Source: Rhynchopus sp. YZ270_cl-10
Taxonomy: Eukaryota > Euglenozoa > Diplonemea > Diplonemida > Diplonemidae
DNA: 64,000 nt
NCBI GenBank assembly: GCA_964035575.1
Contig: OZ037886.1
Span: forward strand, 744,001 to 808,000
Direction: 5' to 3'
Shown: piece by piece, positions 32,336 through 47,300 of the stretch
Layout of the letters: the number at the start of each line of letters is the position of its first letter
Numbering within the stretch: position 1 is the first letter of the stretch
The notes under the pieces: generated by a model
Seen by the model: only the letters and a program-made list of their open reading frames with translations
Databases searched by the model: none
What the model was told of the DNA's origin: nothing
Translations under genes and position numbers: made by a program

Positions 32336-35300
32336 GCATGCGTTGTGTGCATCAGAAAACGGGCCGTTCTTAAGCATGCGTTGTATGCATCAGAAAACGG
32401 GCCGTTCTTAAGCATGCGTTGTGTGCATCAGAAAACGGGCCGTTCTTAAGCATGCGTTGTATGCGTCAGAAAACGGGCCGTTCTTAAGCACGCGTTGTAT
32501 GCGTCAGAAAACGGGCCGTTCTTAAGCATGCGTTGTGTGCATCAGAAAACGGGCCGTTCTTAAGCACGCGTTGTATGCGTCAGAAAACGGGCCGTTCTTA
32601 AGCATGCGTTGTATGCATCAGAAAACGGGCCGTTCTTAAGCATGCGTTGTGTGCATCATAAAACGAGCCGTTCTTAAGCATGCGTTGTATGCATCAGAAA
32701 ACGGGCCGTTCTTAAGCATGCGTTGTGTGCATCATAAAACGAGCCGTTCTTAAGCATGCGTTGTATGCGTCAGAAAACGGGCCGTTCTTAAGCACGCGTT
32801 GTATGCGTCAGAAAACGGGCCGTTCTTAAGCATGCGTTGTATGCGTCAGAAAACGGGCCGTTCTTAAGCACGCGTTGTATGCGTCAGAAAACGGGCCGTT
32901 CTTAAGCATGCGTTGTGTGCATCAGAAAACGGGCCGTACCTAAACACGCGTTGTATTCGTCAGAAAACGAGCCGTTCTTAAGCACGCGTTGTGTGCGTCA
33001 GAAAACGGGCCGTTCTTAAGCACGCGTTGTATGCATCAGAAAACGGGCCGTTCTTAAGCATGCGTTGTATGCGTCAGAAAACAGGCCGTTCTTAAGCATG
33101 CGTTGCATGCATCAGAAAACTGCCCGTTCTTAAGCACGCGTGGTATGCGTCAGAAAACGGGCCGTTCTTAAGCATGCGTTGTATGCGTCAGAAAACGGGC
33201 CGTTCTTAAGCATGCGTTGTATGCATCAGAAAACTGCCCGTTCTTAAGCACGCGTTGTATGCATCAGAAAACGGGCCGTTCTTAAGCATGCGTTGTATGC
33301 GTCAGAACACGGGCCGTTCTTAAGCATGCGTTGTATGAGTCAGAAAACGAGCCGTTCTTAAGCACGCGTTGTATGCATCAGAAAACGGGCCGTTCTTAAG
33401 CATGCGTTGTATGCATCAGAAAACGGGCCGTTCTTAAGCACGCGTTGTATGCATCAGAAAACGGGCCGTTCTTAAGCATGCGTTGTATGCGTCAGAACAC
33501 GGGCCGTTCTTAAGCATGCGTTGTATGCGTCAGAAAACGGGCCGTTCTTAAGCATGCGTTGTATGCGTCAGAACACGGGCCGTTCTTAAGCATGCGTTGT
33601 ATGCTTCAGAAAACGGGCCGTTCTTAAGCACGCGTTGTATGCATCAGAAAACGGGCCGTTCTTAAGCATGCGTTGTATGCGTCAGAAAACGGGCCGTTCT
33701 TAAGCATGCGTTGTATGCATCAGAAAACGGGCCGTTCTTAAGCACGCGTTGTATGCATCAGAAAACGGGCCGTTCTTAAGCATGCGTTGTATGCTTCAGA
33801 AAACGGGCCGTTCTTAAGCACGCGTTGTATGCATCAGAAAACGGGCCGTTCTTAAGCACGCGTTGTATGCGTCAGAAAACGGGCCGTTCTTAAGCATGCG
33901 TTGTATGCGTCAGAAAACGAGCCGTTCTTAAGCCTGCGTTGTATGCATCAGAAAACGTGCCGTTCTTAAGCTAGCGTTGTATGCGTAAGAAAACGGGCCG
34001 TTCTTAAGCACGCGTTGTATTCGTCAGAAAACGGGCCGTTCTTAAGCTCGCGTTGTATGCGTCAGAAAACGAGCCGTTCTTAAGCACGCGTTGTATGCAT
34101 CAGAAAACGGGCCGTTCTTAAGCATGCGTTGTATGCGTCAGAAAACGGGCCGTTCTTAAGCATGCGTTGTATGCATCAGAAAACGGGCCGTTCTTAAGCA
34201 CGCGTTGTATGCATCAGAAAACGGGCCGTTCTTAAGCATGCGTTGTATGCGTCAGAAAACGGGCCGTTCTTAAGCATGCGTTGTATGCGTCAGAACACGG
34301 GCCGTTCTTAAGCATGCGTTGTACGCATCAGAAAACGTGCCGTTCTTAAGCATGCGTTGTATGCGTCAGAAAACGGGCCGTTCTTAAGCACGCGTTGTAT
34401 GCGTCAGAAAACGGGCCGTTCTTAAGCATGCGTTGTATGCGTCAGAAAACGGGCCGTTCTTAAGCCTGCGTTGTATGCATCAGAAAACGGGCCGTTCTTA
34501 AGCTCGCGTTGTATGCGTAAGAAAACGGGCAGTTCTTAAGCACGCGTTGTATTCGTCAGAAAACGGGCCGTTCTTAAGCTCGCGTTGTACGCATCAGAAA
34601 ACGGGCCGTTCTTAAGCATGCGTTGTATGCGTCAGAAAACGGGCCGTTCTTAAGCACGCGTTGTATGCGTCAGAAAACGGGCCGTTCTTAAGCATGCGTT
34701 GTATGCGTCAGAAAACGGGCCGTTCTTAAGCCTGCGTTGTATGCATCAGAAAACGGGCCGTTCTTAAGCTCGCGTTGTATGCGTAAGAAAACGGGCCGTT
34801 CTTAAGCACGCGTTGTATTCGTCAGAAAACGGGCCGTTCTTAAGCTCGCGTTGTATGCTTCAGAAAACGGGCCGTTCTTAAGCACGCGTTGTATGCATCA
34901 GAAAACGGGCCGTTCTTAAGCATGCGTTGTATGCATCAGAAAACGGGCCGTTCTTAAGCACGCGTTGTATGCATCAGAAAACTGCCCGTTCTTAAGCACG
35001 CGTTGTATGCATCAGAAAACGGGCCGTTCTTAAGCATGCGTTGTATGCTTCAGAAAACGGGCCGTTCTTAAGCACGCGTTGTATGCATCAGAAAACGGGC
35101 CGTTCTTAAGCATGCGTTGTACGCATCAGAAAACGGGCCGTTCTTAAGCACGCGTTGTATGCGTCAGAAAACGGGCCGTTCTTAAGCATGCGTTGTATGC
35201 GTCAGAAAACGGGCCGTTCTTAAGCCTGCGTTGTATGCATCAGAAAACGGGCCGTTCTTAAGCTCGCGTTGTATGCGTAAGAAAACGGGCCGTTCTTAAG

Positions 35301-38300
35301 CACGCGTTGTATTCGTCAGAAAACGGGCCGTTCTTAAGCTCGCGTTGTATGCGTCAGAAAACGGGCCGTTCTTAAGCTCGCGTTGTATGCGTCAGAAAAC
35401 GAGCCGTTCTTAAGCACGCGTTGTATGCATCAGAAAACGGGCCGTTCTTAAGCATGCGTTGTGTGCATCAGAAAACGGGCCGTTCTTAAGCATGCGTTGT
35501 GTGCATCAGAAAACGGGCCGTTCTTAATCACGCGTTGTGTGCATCAGAAAACGGGCCGTTCTTAAGCACGCGTTGTATGCGTCAGAAAACGGGCCGTTCT
35601 TAAGCATGCGTTGTATGCGTAAGAAAACGGGCCGTTCTTAAGCTCGCGTTGTATGCGTCAGAAAACGGGCCGTTCTTAAGCATGCGTTGTATGCGTCAGA
35701 AAACGGGCCGTTCTTAAGCATGCGTTGTATGCGTCAGAAAACGAGCCGTTCTTAAGCCTGCGTTGTATGCATCAGAAAACGGGCCGTTCTTAAGCTCGCG
35801 TTGTATGCGTAAGAAAACGGGCCGTTCTTAAGCACGCGTTGTATTCGTCAGAAAACGGGCCGTTCTTAAGCTCGCGTTGTATGCGTCAGAAAACGGGCCG
35901 TTCTTAGGCTCGCGTTGTATGCGTCAGAAAACGAGCCGTTCTTAAGCACGCGTTGTATGCATCAGAAAACGGGCCGTTCTTAAGCACGCGTTGTATGCAT
36001 CAGAAAACGGGCCGTTCTTAAGCATGCGTTGTATGCGTCAGAAAACGGGCCGTTCTTAAGCATGCGTTGTATGCATCAGAAAACGGGCCGTTCTTAAGCA
36101 TGCGTTGTATGCATCAGAAAACGGGCCGTTCTTAAGCTCGCGTTGTATGCGTCAGAAAACGGGCCGTTCTTAAGCATGCGTTGTGTGCATCAGAAAACGG
36201 GCCGTTCTTAAGCACGCGTTGTGTGCATCAGAAAACGGGCCGTTCTTAAGCACGCGTTGTATGCGTCAGAAAACGGGCCGTTCTTAAGCATGCGTTGTAT
36301 GCGTCAGAACACGGGCCGTTCTTAAGCATGCGTTGTACGCATCAGAAAACGGGCCGTTCTTAAGCATGCGTTGTATGCGTCAGAAAACGGGCCGTTCTTA
36401 AGCACGCGTTGTATGCGTCAGAAAACGGGCCGTTCTTAAGCATGCGTTGTATGCGTCAGAAAACGGGCCGTTCTTAAGCTCGCGTTGTATGCGTCAGAAA
36501 ACGGGCCGTTCTTAAGCACGCGTTGTATGCATCAGAAAACGGGCCGTTCTTAAGCTCGCGTTGTATGCATCAGAAAACGGGCCGTTCTTAAGCACGCGTT
36601 GTATGCATCAGAAAACGGGCCGTTCTTAAGCACGCGTTGTATGCGTCAGAAAACGGGCCGTTCTTAAGCACGCGTTGTATGCGTCAGAAAACGAGCCGTT
36701 CTTAAGCACGCGTTGTATGCGTCAGAAAACGGGCCGTTCTTAAGCATGCGTTGTATGCATCAGAAAACGGGCCGTTCTTAAGCTCGCGTTGTATGCGTCA
36801 GAAAACGGGCCGTTCTTAAGCATGCGTTGTATGCGTCAGAAAACGGGCCGTTCTTAAGCATGCGTTGTGTGCATCAGAAAACGGGCCGTTCTTAAGCACG
36901 CGTTGTGTGCATCAGAAAACGGGCCGTTCTTAAGCACGCGTTGTATGCGTCAGAAAACGGGCCGTTCTTAAGCATGCGTTGTATGCGTCAGAAAACGGGC
37001 CGTTCTTAAGCATGCGTTGTATGCGTCAGAAAACGGGCCGTTCTTAAGCATGCGTTGTATGCATCAGAAAACGGGCCGTTCTTAAGCTCGCGTTGTATGC
37101 GTCAGAAAACGGGCCGTTCTTAAGCATGCGTTGTATGCATCAGAAAACGGGCCGTTCTTAAGCACGCGTTGTATGCATCAGAAAACGGGCCGTTCTTAAG
37201 CTCGCGTTGTATGCGTCAGAAAACGGGCCGTTCTTAAGCACGCGTTGTATGCATCAGAAAACGGGCCGTTCTTAAGCTCGCGTTGTATGCGTCAGAAAAC
37301 GGGCCGTTCTTAAGCATGCGTTGTATGCATCAGAAAACGGGCCGTTCTTAAGCTCGCGTTGTATGCGTCAGAAAACGGGCCGTTCTTAAGCACGCGTTGT
37401 ATGCATCAGAAAACGGGCCGTTCTTAAGCTCGCGTTGTATGCATCAGAAAACGGGCCGTTCTTAAGCACGCGTTGTATGCATCAGAAAACGGGCCGTTCT
37501 TAAGCACGCGTTGTATGCGTCAGAAAACGGGCCGTTCTTAAGCACGCGTTGTATGCGTCAGAAAACGAGCCGTTCTTAAGCACGCGTTGTATGCGTCAGA
37601 AAACGGGCCGTTCTTAAGCATGCGTTGTATGCATCAGAAAACGGGCCGTTCTTAAGCTCGCGTTGTATGCGTCAGAAAACGGGCCGTTCTTAAGCATGCG
37701 TTGTATGCATCAGAAAACGGGCCGTTCTTAAGCACGCGTTATATGCATCAGAAAACGGGCCGTTCTTAAGCTCGCGTTGTATGCGTCAGAAAACGGGCCG
37801 TTCTTAAGCATGCGTTGTATGCATCAGAAAACGGGCCGTTCTTAAGCACGCGTTGTATGCAACAGAAAACGGGCCGTTCTTAAGCTCGCGTTGTATGCGT
37901 CAGAAAACGGGCCGTTCTTAAGCACGCGTTGTATGCATCAGAAAACGGGCCGTTCTTAAGCTCGCGTTGTATGCGTCAGAAAACGGGCCGTTCTTAAGCA
38001 TGCGTTGTATGCATCAGAAAACGGGCCGTTCTTAAGCACGCGTTGTATGCATCAGAAAACGGGCCGTTCTTAAGCTCGCGTTGTATGCGTCAGAAAACGG
38101 GCCGTTCTTAAGCTCGCGTTGTATGCATCAGAAAACGGGCCGTTCTTAAGCTCGCGTTGTATGCGTCAGAAAACGGGCCGTTCTTAAGCACGCGTTGTAT
38201 GCATCAGAAAACGGGCCGTTCTTAAGCTCGCGTTGTATGCGTCAGAAAACGGGCCGTTCTTAAGCACGCGTTGTATGCATCAGAAAACGGGCCGTTCTTA

Positions 38301-41300
38301 AGCTCGCGTTGTATGCGTCAGAAAACGGGCCGTTCTTAAGCTCGCGTTGTATGCGTCAGAAAACGGGCCGTTCTTAAGCATGCGTTGTATGCATCAGAAA
38401 ACGGGCCGTTCTTAATCATGCGTTGTATGCATCAGAAAACGGGCCGTTCTTAAGCTCGCGTTGTATGCGTCAGAAAACGGGCCGTTCTTAAGCATGCGTT
38501 GTATGCATCAGAAAACGGGCCGTTCTTAAGCTCGCGTTGTATGCATCAGAAAACGGGCCGTTCTTAAGCACGCGTTGTATGCATCAGAAAACGGGCCGTT
38601 CTTAAGCACGCGTTGTATGCGTCAGTAAACGGGCCGTTCTTAAGCACGCGTTGTATGCGTCAGAAAACGAGCCGTTCTTAAGCATGCGTTGTGTGCATCA
38701 GAAAACGGGCCGTTCTTAAGCATGCGTTGTATGCATCAGAAAACGGGCCGTTCTTAAGCTCGCGTTGTATGCGTCAGAAAACGGGCCGTTCTTAAGCATG
38801 CGTTGTATGCATCCGAAAACGGGCCGTACTTAAGCACGCGTTGTATGCGTCAGAAAACGGGCCGTTCTTAAGCATGCGTTGTATGCATCAGAAAACGGGC
38901 CGTTCTTAAGCATGCGTTGTATGCGTCAGAAAACGAGCCGTTCTTAAGCCTGCGTTGTATGCATCAGAAAACGGGCCGTTCTTAAGCTCGCGTTGTATGC
39001 GTAAGAAAACGGGCCGTTCTTAAGCATGCGTTGTATTCGTCAGAAAACGAGCCGTTCTTAAGCACGCGTTGTATTCGTCAGAAAACGGGCCGTTCTTAAA
39101 CACGCGTTGTATTCGTCAGAAAACGAGCCGTTCTTAAGCACGCGTTGTATTCGTCAGAAAACGGGCCGTTCTTAAGCACGCGTTGTATGCATCAGAAAAC
39201 GGGCCGTTCTTAAACACGCGTTGTATTCGTCAGAAAACGAGCCGTTCTTAAGCACGCGTTGTATGCATCAGAAAACGGGCCGTTCTTAAGCACGCGTTGT
39301 ATGCATCAGAAAACGGGCCGTTCTTAAGCATGCGTTGTATGCATCAGAAAACGGGCCGTTCTTAAGCATGCGTTGTATGCGTCAGAAAACGGGCCGTTCT
39401 TAAGCATGCGTTGTATGCTTCAGAAAACGGGCCGTTCTTAAGCATGCGTTGTATGCATCAGAAAACGAGCCGTTCTTAAGCACGCGTTGTATGCATCAGA
39501 AAACGGGCCGTTCTTAAGCATGCGTTGTATGCGTCAGAAAACGGGCCGTTCTTAAGCATGCGTTGTATGCATCAGAAAACGGGCCGTTCTTAAGCACGCG
39601 TTGTATGCTTCAGAAAACGGGCCGTTCTTAAGCACGCGTTGTATGCGTCAGAAAACGGGCCGTTCTTAAGCTCGCGTTGTATGCGTCAGAAAACGGGCCG
39701 TTCTTAAGCATGCGTTGTATGCGTCAGAAAACGGGCCGTTCTTAAGCATGCGTTGTATGCTTCAGAAAACGGGCCGTTCTTAAGCATGCGTTGTATGCAT
39801 CAGAAAACGGGCCGTTCTTAAGCTCGCGTTGTATGCGTCAGAAAACGGGCCGTTCTTAAGCATGCGTTGTATGCGTCAGAAAACGGGCCGTTCTTAAGCA
39901 TGCGTTGTATGCATCAGAAAACGGGCCGTTCTAAAGCATGCGTTGTATGCATCAGAAAACGGGCCGTTCTTAAGCACGCGTTGTATGCTTCAGAAAACGG
40001 GCCGTTCTTAAGCACGCGTTGTATGCGTCAGAAAACGGGCCGTTCTTAAGCTCGCGTTGTATGCGTCAGAAAACGGGCCGTTCTTAAGCATGCGTTGTAT
40101 GCATCAGAAAACGGGCCGTTCTTAAGCATGCGTTGTATGCGTCAGAAAACGGGCCGTTCTTAAGCACGCGTTGTATGCATCAGAAAACGGGCCGTTCTTA
40201 AGCACGCGTTGTATGCATCAGAAAACGGGCCGTTCTTAAGCACGCGTTGTATGCATCAGAAAACGGGCCGTTCTTAAGCTCGCGTTGTATGCGTCAGAAA
40301 ACGGGCCGTTCTTAAGCACGCGTTGTATGCGTCAGAAAACGGGCAGTTCTTAAGCATGCGTTGTGTGCATCAGAAAACGGGCCGTTCTTAAGCATGCGTT
40401 GTATGCGTCAGAAAACGGGCCGTTCTTAAGCATGCGTTGTATGCGTCAGAAAACGGGCCGTTCTTAAGCATGCGTTGTATGCGTCAGAAAACGGGCCGTT
40501 CTTAAGCATGCGTTGTATGCATCAGAAAACGGGCCGTTCTAAAGCATGCGTTGTATGCATCAGAAAACGGGCCGTTCTTAAGCACGCGTTGTATGCTTCA
40601 GAAAACGGGCCGTTCTTAAGCACGCGTTGTATGCGTCAGAAAACGGGCCGTTCTTAAGCTCGCGTTGTATGCGTCAGAAAACGGGCCGTTCTTAAGCATG
40701 CGTTGTATGCATCAGAAAACGGGCCGTTCTTAAGCATGCGTTGTATGCGTCAGAAAACGGGCCGTTCTTAAGCACGCGTTGTATGCATCAGAAAACGGGC
40801 CGTTCTTAAGCACGCGTTGTATGCATCAGAAAACGGGCCGTTCTTAAGCACGCGTTGTATGCATCAGAAAACGGGCCGTTCTTAAGCTCGCGTTGTATGC
40901 GTCAGAAAACGGGCCGTTCTTAAGCACGCGTTGTATGCGTCAGAAAACGGGCAGTTCTTAAGCATGCGTTGTGTGCATCAGAAAACGGGCCGTTCTTAAG
41001 CATGCGTTGTATGCGTCAGAAAACGGGCCGTTCTTAAGCATGCGTTGTATGCATCAGAAAACGGGCCGTTCTTAAGCATGCGTTGTATGCGTCAGAAAAC
41101 GGGCCGTTCTTAAGCATGCGTTGTATGCATCAGAAAACGGGCCGTTCTTAAGCACGCGTTGTATGCATCAGAAAACGGGCCGTTCTTAAGCACGCGTTGT
41201 ATGCGTCAGATAACGGGCCGTTCTTAAGCTCGCGTTGTATGCGTCAGAAAACGGGCCGTTCTTAAGCATGCGTTGTATGCATCAGAAAACGGGCCGTTCT

Positions 41301-44300
41301 TAATCATGCGTTGTATGCATCAGAAAACGGGCCGTTCTTAAGCTCGCGTTGTATGCGTCAGAAAACGGGCCGTTCTTAAGCACGCGTTGTATGCGTCAGA
41401 AAACGGGCCGTTCTTAAGCACGCGTTGTATGCGTCAGAAAACGGGCCGTTCTTAAGCATGCGTTGTATGCGTCAGAAAACGAGCCGTTCTTAAGCCTGCG
41501 TTGTGTGCATCAGAAAACGGGCCGTTCTTAAGCATGCGTTGTATGCATCAGAAAACGGGCCGTTCTTAAGCTCGCGTTGTATGCGTCAGAAAACGGGCCG
41601 TTCTTAAGCACGCGTTGTATGCGTCAGAAAACGAGCCGTTCTTAAGCACGCGTTGTATGCGTCAGAAAACGGGCCGTTCTTAAGCACGCGTTGTATGCGT
41701 CAGAAAACGGGCCGTTCTTAAGCATGCGTTGTATGCATCAGAAAACGGGCCGTTCTTAAGCATGCGTTGTATGCGTCAGAAAACGGGCCGTTCTTAAGCA
41801 CGCGTTGTATGCGTCAGAAAACGGGCCGTTCTTAAGCACGCGTTGTATGCGTCAGAAAACGGGCCGTTCTTAAGCATGCGTTGTATGCGTCAGAAAACGG
41901 GCCGTTCTTAAGCATGCGTTGTATGCATCAGAAAACGGGCCGTTCTTAAGCATGCGTTGTATGCATCAGAAAACGGGCCGTTCTTAAGCATGCGTTGTGT
42001 GCATCAGAAAACGGGCCGTTCTTAAGCATGCGTTGTATGCATCAGAAAACGGGCCGTTCTTAAGCATGCGTTGTATGCATCAGAAAACGGGCCGTTCTTA
42101 AGCTCGCGTTGTATGCGTCAGAAAACGGGCCGTTCTTAAGCACGCGTTGTGTGCATCAGAAAACGGGCCGTTCTTAAGCTCGCGTTGTATGCGTCAGAAA
42201 ACGGGCCGTTCTTAAGCTCGCGTTGTATGCATCAGAAAACGGGCCGTTCTTAAGCACGCGTTGTATGCGTCAGAAAACGGGCCGTTCTTAAGCACGCGTT
42301 GTATGCGTCAGAAAACGGGCCGTTCTTAAGCACGCGTTGTATGCGTCAGAAAACGGGCCGTTCTTAAGCTCGCGTTGTATGCATCAGAAAACGGGCCGTT
42401 CTTAAGCTCGCGTTGTATGCGTCAGAAAACGGGCCGTTCTTAAGCATGCGTTGTATGCATCAGAAAACGGGCCGTTCTTAAGCACGCGTTATATGCATCA
42501 GAAAACGGGCCGTTCTTAAGCTCGCGTTGTATGCATCAGAAAACGGGCCGTTCTTAAGCATGCGTTGTATGCATCAGAAAACGGGCCGTTCTTAAGCATG
42601 CGTTGTATGCATCAGAAAACGGGCCGTTCTTAAGCTCGCGTTGTATGCGTCAGAAAACGGGCCGTTCTTAAGCTCGCGTTGTATGCATCAGAAAACGGGC
42701 CGTTCTTAAGCACGCGTTATATGCATCAGAAAACGGGCCGTTCTTAAGCATGCGTTGTATGCATCAGAAAACGGGCCGTTCTTAAGCATGCGTTGTATGC
42801 ATCAGAAAACGGGCCGTTCTTAAGCTCGCGTTGTATGCGTCAGAAAACGGGCCGTTCTTAAGCTCGCGTTGTATGCATCAGAAAACGGGCCGTTCTTAAG
42901 CTCGCGTTGTATGCGTCAGAAAACGGGCCGTTCTTAAGCATGCGTTGTATGCATCAGAAAACGGGCCGTTCTTAAGCACGCGTTGTATGCATCAGAAAAC
43001 GGGCCGTTCTTAAGCTCGCGTTGTATGCGTCAGAAAACGGGCCGTTCTTAAGCACGCGTTGTATGCATCAGAAAACGGGCCGTTCTTAAGCTCGCGTTGT
43101 ATGCGTCAGAAAACGGGCCGTTCTTAAGCATGCGTTGTATGCATCAGAAAACGGGCCGTTCTTAATCATGCGTTGTATGCATCAGAAAACGGGCCGTTCT
43201 TAAGCTCGCGTTGTATGCGTCAGAAAACGGGCCGTTCTTAAGCATGCGTTGTATGCATCAGAAAACGGGCCGTTCTTAAGCTCGCGTTGTATGCGTCAGA
43301 AAACGGGCCGTTCTTAAGCATGCGTTGTATGCATCAGAAAACGGGCCGTTCTTAAGCACGCGTTGTATGCATCAGAAAACGGGCCGTTCTTAAGCACGCG
43401 TTGTATGCGTCAGAAAACGAGCCGTTCTTAAGCATGCGTTGTGTGCATCAGAAAACGGGCCGTTCTTAAGCATGCGTTGTATGCATCAGAAAACGGGCCG
43501 TTCTTAAGCATGCGTTGTATGCATCCGAAAACGGGCCGTTCTTAATCATGCGTTGTATGCATCAGAAAACGGGCCGTTCTTAAGCTCGCGTTGTATGCGT
43601 CAGAAAACGGGCCGTTCTTAAGCATGCGTTGTATGCATCCGAAAACGGGCCGTTCTTAAGCACGCGTTGTATGCGTCAGAAAACGGGCCGTTCTTAAGCA
43701 TGCGTTGTATGCATCAGAAAACGGGCCGTTCTTAAGCATGCGTTGTATGCGTCAGAAAACGAGCCGTTCTTAAGCCTGCGTTGTATGCATCAGAAAACGG
43801 GCCGTTCTTAAGCTCGCGTTGTATGCGTAAGAAAACGGGCCGTTCTTAAGCACGCGTTGTATGCGTCAGAAAACGGGCCGTTCTTAAACACGCGTTGTAT
43901 TCGTCAGAAAACGAGCCGTTCTTAAGCACGCGTTGTATTCGTCAGAAAACGGGCCGTTCTTAAGCACGCGTTGTATGCATCAGAAAACGGGCCGTTCTTA
44001 AACACGCGTTGTATTCGTCAGAAAACGAGCCGTTCTTAAGCACGCGTTGTATGCATCAGAAAACGGGCCGTTCTTAAGCACGCGTTGTATGCATCAGAAA
44101 ACGGGCCGTTCTTAAGCATGCGTTGTATGCATCAGAAAACGGGCCGTTCTTAAGCATGCGTTGTATGCGTCAGAAAACGGGCCGTTCTTAAGCATGCGTT
44201 GTATGCATCAGAAAACGGGCCGTTCTTAAGCATGCGTTGTATGCTTCAGAAAACGGGCCGTTCTTAAGCATGCGTTGTATGCATCAGAAAACGAGCCGTT

Positions 44301-47300
44301 CTTAAGCACGCGTTGTATGCATCAGAAAACGGGCCGTTCTTAAGCATGCGTTGTATGCATCAGAAAACGGGCCGTTCTTAAGCACGCGTTGTATGCTTCA
44401 GAAAACGGGCCGTTCTTAAGCACGCGTTGTATGCGTCAGAAAACGGGCCGTTCTTAAGCTCGCGTTGTATGCGTCAGAAAACGGGCCGTTCTTAAGCATG
44501 CGTTGTATGCGTCAGAAAACGGGCCGTTCTTAAGCATGCGTTGTATGCTTCAGAAAACGGGCCGTTCTTAAGCATGCGTTGTATGCATCAGAAAACGGGC
44601 CGTTCTTAAGCTCGCGTTGTATGCGTCAGAAAACGGGCCGTTCTTAAGCATGCGTTGTGTGCATCAGAAAACGGGCCGTTCTTAAGCTCGCGTTGTATGC
44701 GTCAGAAAACGGGCCGTTCTTAAGCATGCGTTGTATGCGTCAGAAAACGAGCCGTTCTTAAGCCTGCGTTGTGCGCATCAGAAAACGGGCCGTTCTTAAG
44801 CATGCGTTGTATGCGTCAGAAAACGGGCCGTTCTTAAGCATGCGTTGTGTGCATCAGAAAACGGGCCGTTCTTAAGCTCGCGTTGTATGCGTCAGAAAAC
44901 GGGCCGTTCTTAAGCATGCGTTGTATGCGTCAGAAAACGGGCCGTTCTTAAGCATGCGTTGTATGCATCAGAAAACGGGCCGTTCTTAAGCCTGCGTTGT
45001 GTGCATCAGAAAACGGGCCGTTCTTAAGCACGCGTTGTATGCATCAGAAAACGGGCCGTTCTTAAGCACGCGTTGTATGCGTCAGAAAACGGGCCGTTCT
45101 TAAGCTCGCGTTGTATGCGTCAGAAAACGGGCCGTTCTTAAGCATGCGTTGTATGCATCAGAAAACGGGCCGTTCTTAAGCATGCGTTGTATGCATCAGA
45201 AAACGGGCCGTTCTTAAGCATGCGTTGTATGCATCAGAAAACGGGCCGTTCTTAAGCACGCGTTGTATGCTTCAGAAAACGGGCCGTTCTTAAGCACGCG
45301 TTGTATGCATCAGAAAACGGGCCGTTCTTAAGCATGCGTTGTATGCATCAGAAAACGGGCCGTTCTAAAGCATGCGTTGTATGCATCAGAAAACGGGCCG
45401 TTCTTAAGCACGCGTTGTATGCTTCAGAAAACGGGCCGTTCTTAAGCACGCGTTGTATGCGTCAGAAAACGGGCCGTTCTTAAGCTCGCGTTGTATGCGT
45501 CAGAAAACGGGCCGTTCTTAAGCATGCGTTGTATGCATCAGAAAACGGGCCGTTCTTAAGCATGCGTTGTATGCATCAGAAAACGGGCCGTTCTTAAGCA
45601 CGCGTTGTATGCATCAGAAAACGGGCCGTTCTTAAGCACGCGTTGTATGCATCAGAAAACGGGCCGTTCTTAAGCATGCGTTGTATGCGTCAGAAAACGG
45701 GCCGTTCTTAAGCATGCGTTGTATGCATCAGAAAACGGGCCGTTCTTAAGCACGCGTTGTATGCTTCAGAAAACGGGCCGTTCTTAAGCACGCGTTGTAT
45801 TCGTCAGAAAACGGGCCGTTCTTAAGCTCGCGTTGTATGCGTCAGAAAACGGGCCGTTCTTAAGCATGCGTTGTATGCATCAGAAAACGGGCCGTTCTTA
45901 AGCACGCGTTGTATGCATCAGAAAACGGGCCGTTCTTAAGCACGCGTTGTATGCGTCAGATAACGGGCCGTTCTTAAGCTCGCGTTGTATGCGTCAGAAA
46001 ACGGGCCGTTCTTAAGCATGCGTTGTATGCATCAGAAAACGGGCCGTTCTTAATCATGCGTTGTATGCATCAGAAAACGGGCCGTTCTTAAGCTCGCGTT
46101 GTATGCGTCAGAAAACGGGCCGTTCTTAAGCACGCGTTGTATGCGTCAGAAAACGGGCCGTTCTTAAGCACGCGTTGTATGCGTCAGAAAACGGGCCGTT
46201 CTTAAGCATGCGTTGTATGCGTCAGAAAACGAGCCGTTCTTAAGCCTGCGTTGTGTGCATCAGAAAACGGGCCGTTCTTAAGCTCGCGTTGTATTCGTCA
46301 GAAAACGGGCCGTTCTTAAGCTCGCGTTGTATGCGTCAGAAAACGAGCCGTTCTTAAGCACGCGTTGTATGCATCAGAAAACGGGCCGTCCTTAAGCATG
46401 CGTTGTGTGCATCAGAAAACGGGCCGTTCTTAAGCATGCGTTGTATGCATCAGAAAACGGGCCGTTCTTAAGCTCGCGTTGTATGCGTCAGAAAACGGGC
46501 CGTTCTTAAGCACGCGTTGTATGCGTCAGAAAACGAGCCGTTCTTAAGCACGCGTTGTATGCGTCAGAAAACGGGCCGTTCTTAAGCACGCGTTGTATGC
46601 GTCAGAAAACGGGCCGTTCTTAAGCATGCGTTGTATTCGTCAGAAAACGGGCCGTTCTTAAGCATGCGTTGTATGCGTCAGAAAACGGGCCGTTCTTAAG
46701 CATGCGTTGTATGCGTCAGAAAACGAGCCGTTCTTAAGCCTGCGTTGTGTGCATCAGAAAACGGGCCGTTCTTAAGCTCGCGTTGTATTCGTCAGAAAAC
46801 GGGCCGTTCTTAAGCTCGCGTTGTATGCGTCAGAAAACGAGCCGTTCTTAAGCACGCGTTGTATGCATCAGAAAACGGGCCGTTCTTAAGCATGCGTTGT
46901 GTGCATCAGAAAACGGGCCGTTCTTAAGCTCGCGTTGTATGCGTAAGAAAACGGGCCGTTCTTAAGCACGCGTTGTATGCGTCAGAAAACGGGCCGTTCT
47001 TAAGCATGCGTTGTATGCATCAGAAAACGGGCCGTTCTTAAGCATGCGTTGTATGCGTCAGAAAACGAGCCGTTCTTAAGCCTGCGTTGTGTGCATCAGA
47101 AAACGGGCCGTTCTTAAGCTCGCGTTGTATTCGTCAGAAAACGGGCCGTTCTTAAGCATGCGTTGTGTGCATCAGAAAACGGGCCGTTCTTAAGCATGCG
47201 TTGTATGCATCAGAAAACGGGCCGTTCTTAAGCATGCGTTGTATGCGTCAGAAAACGGGCCGTTCTTAAGCATGCGTTGTATGCATCAGAAAACGGGCCG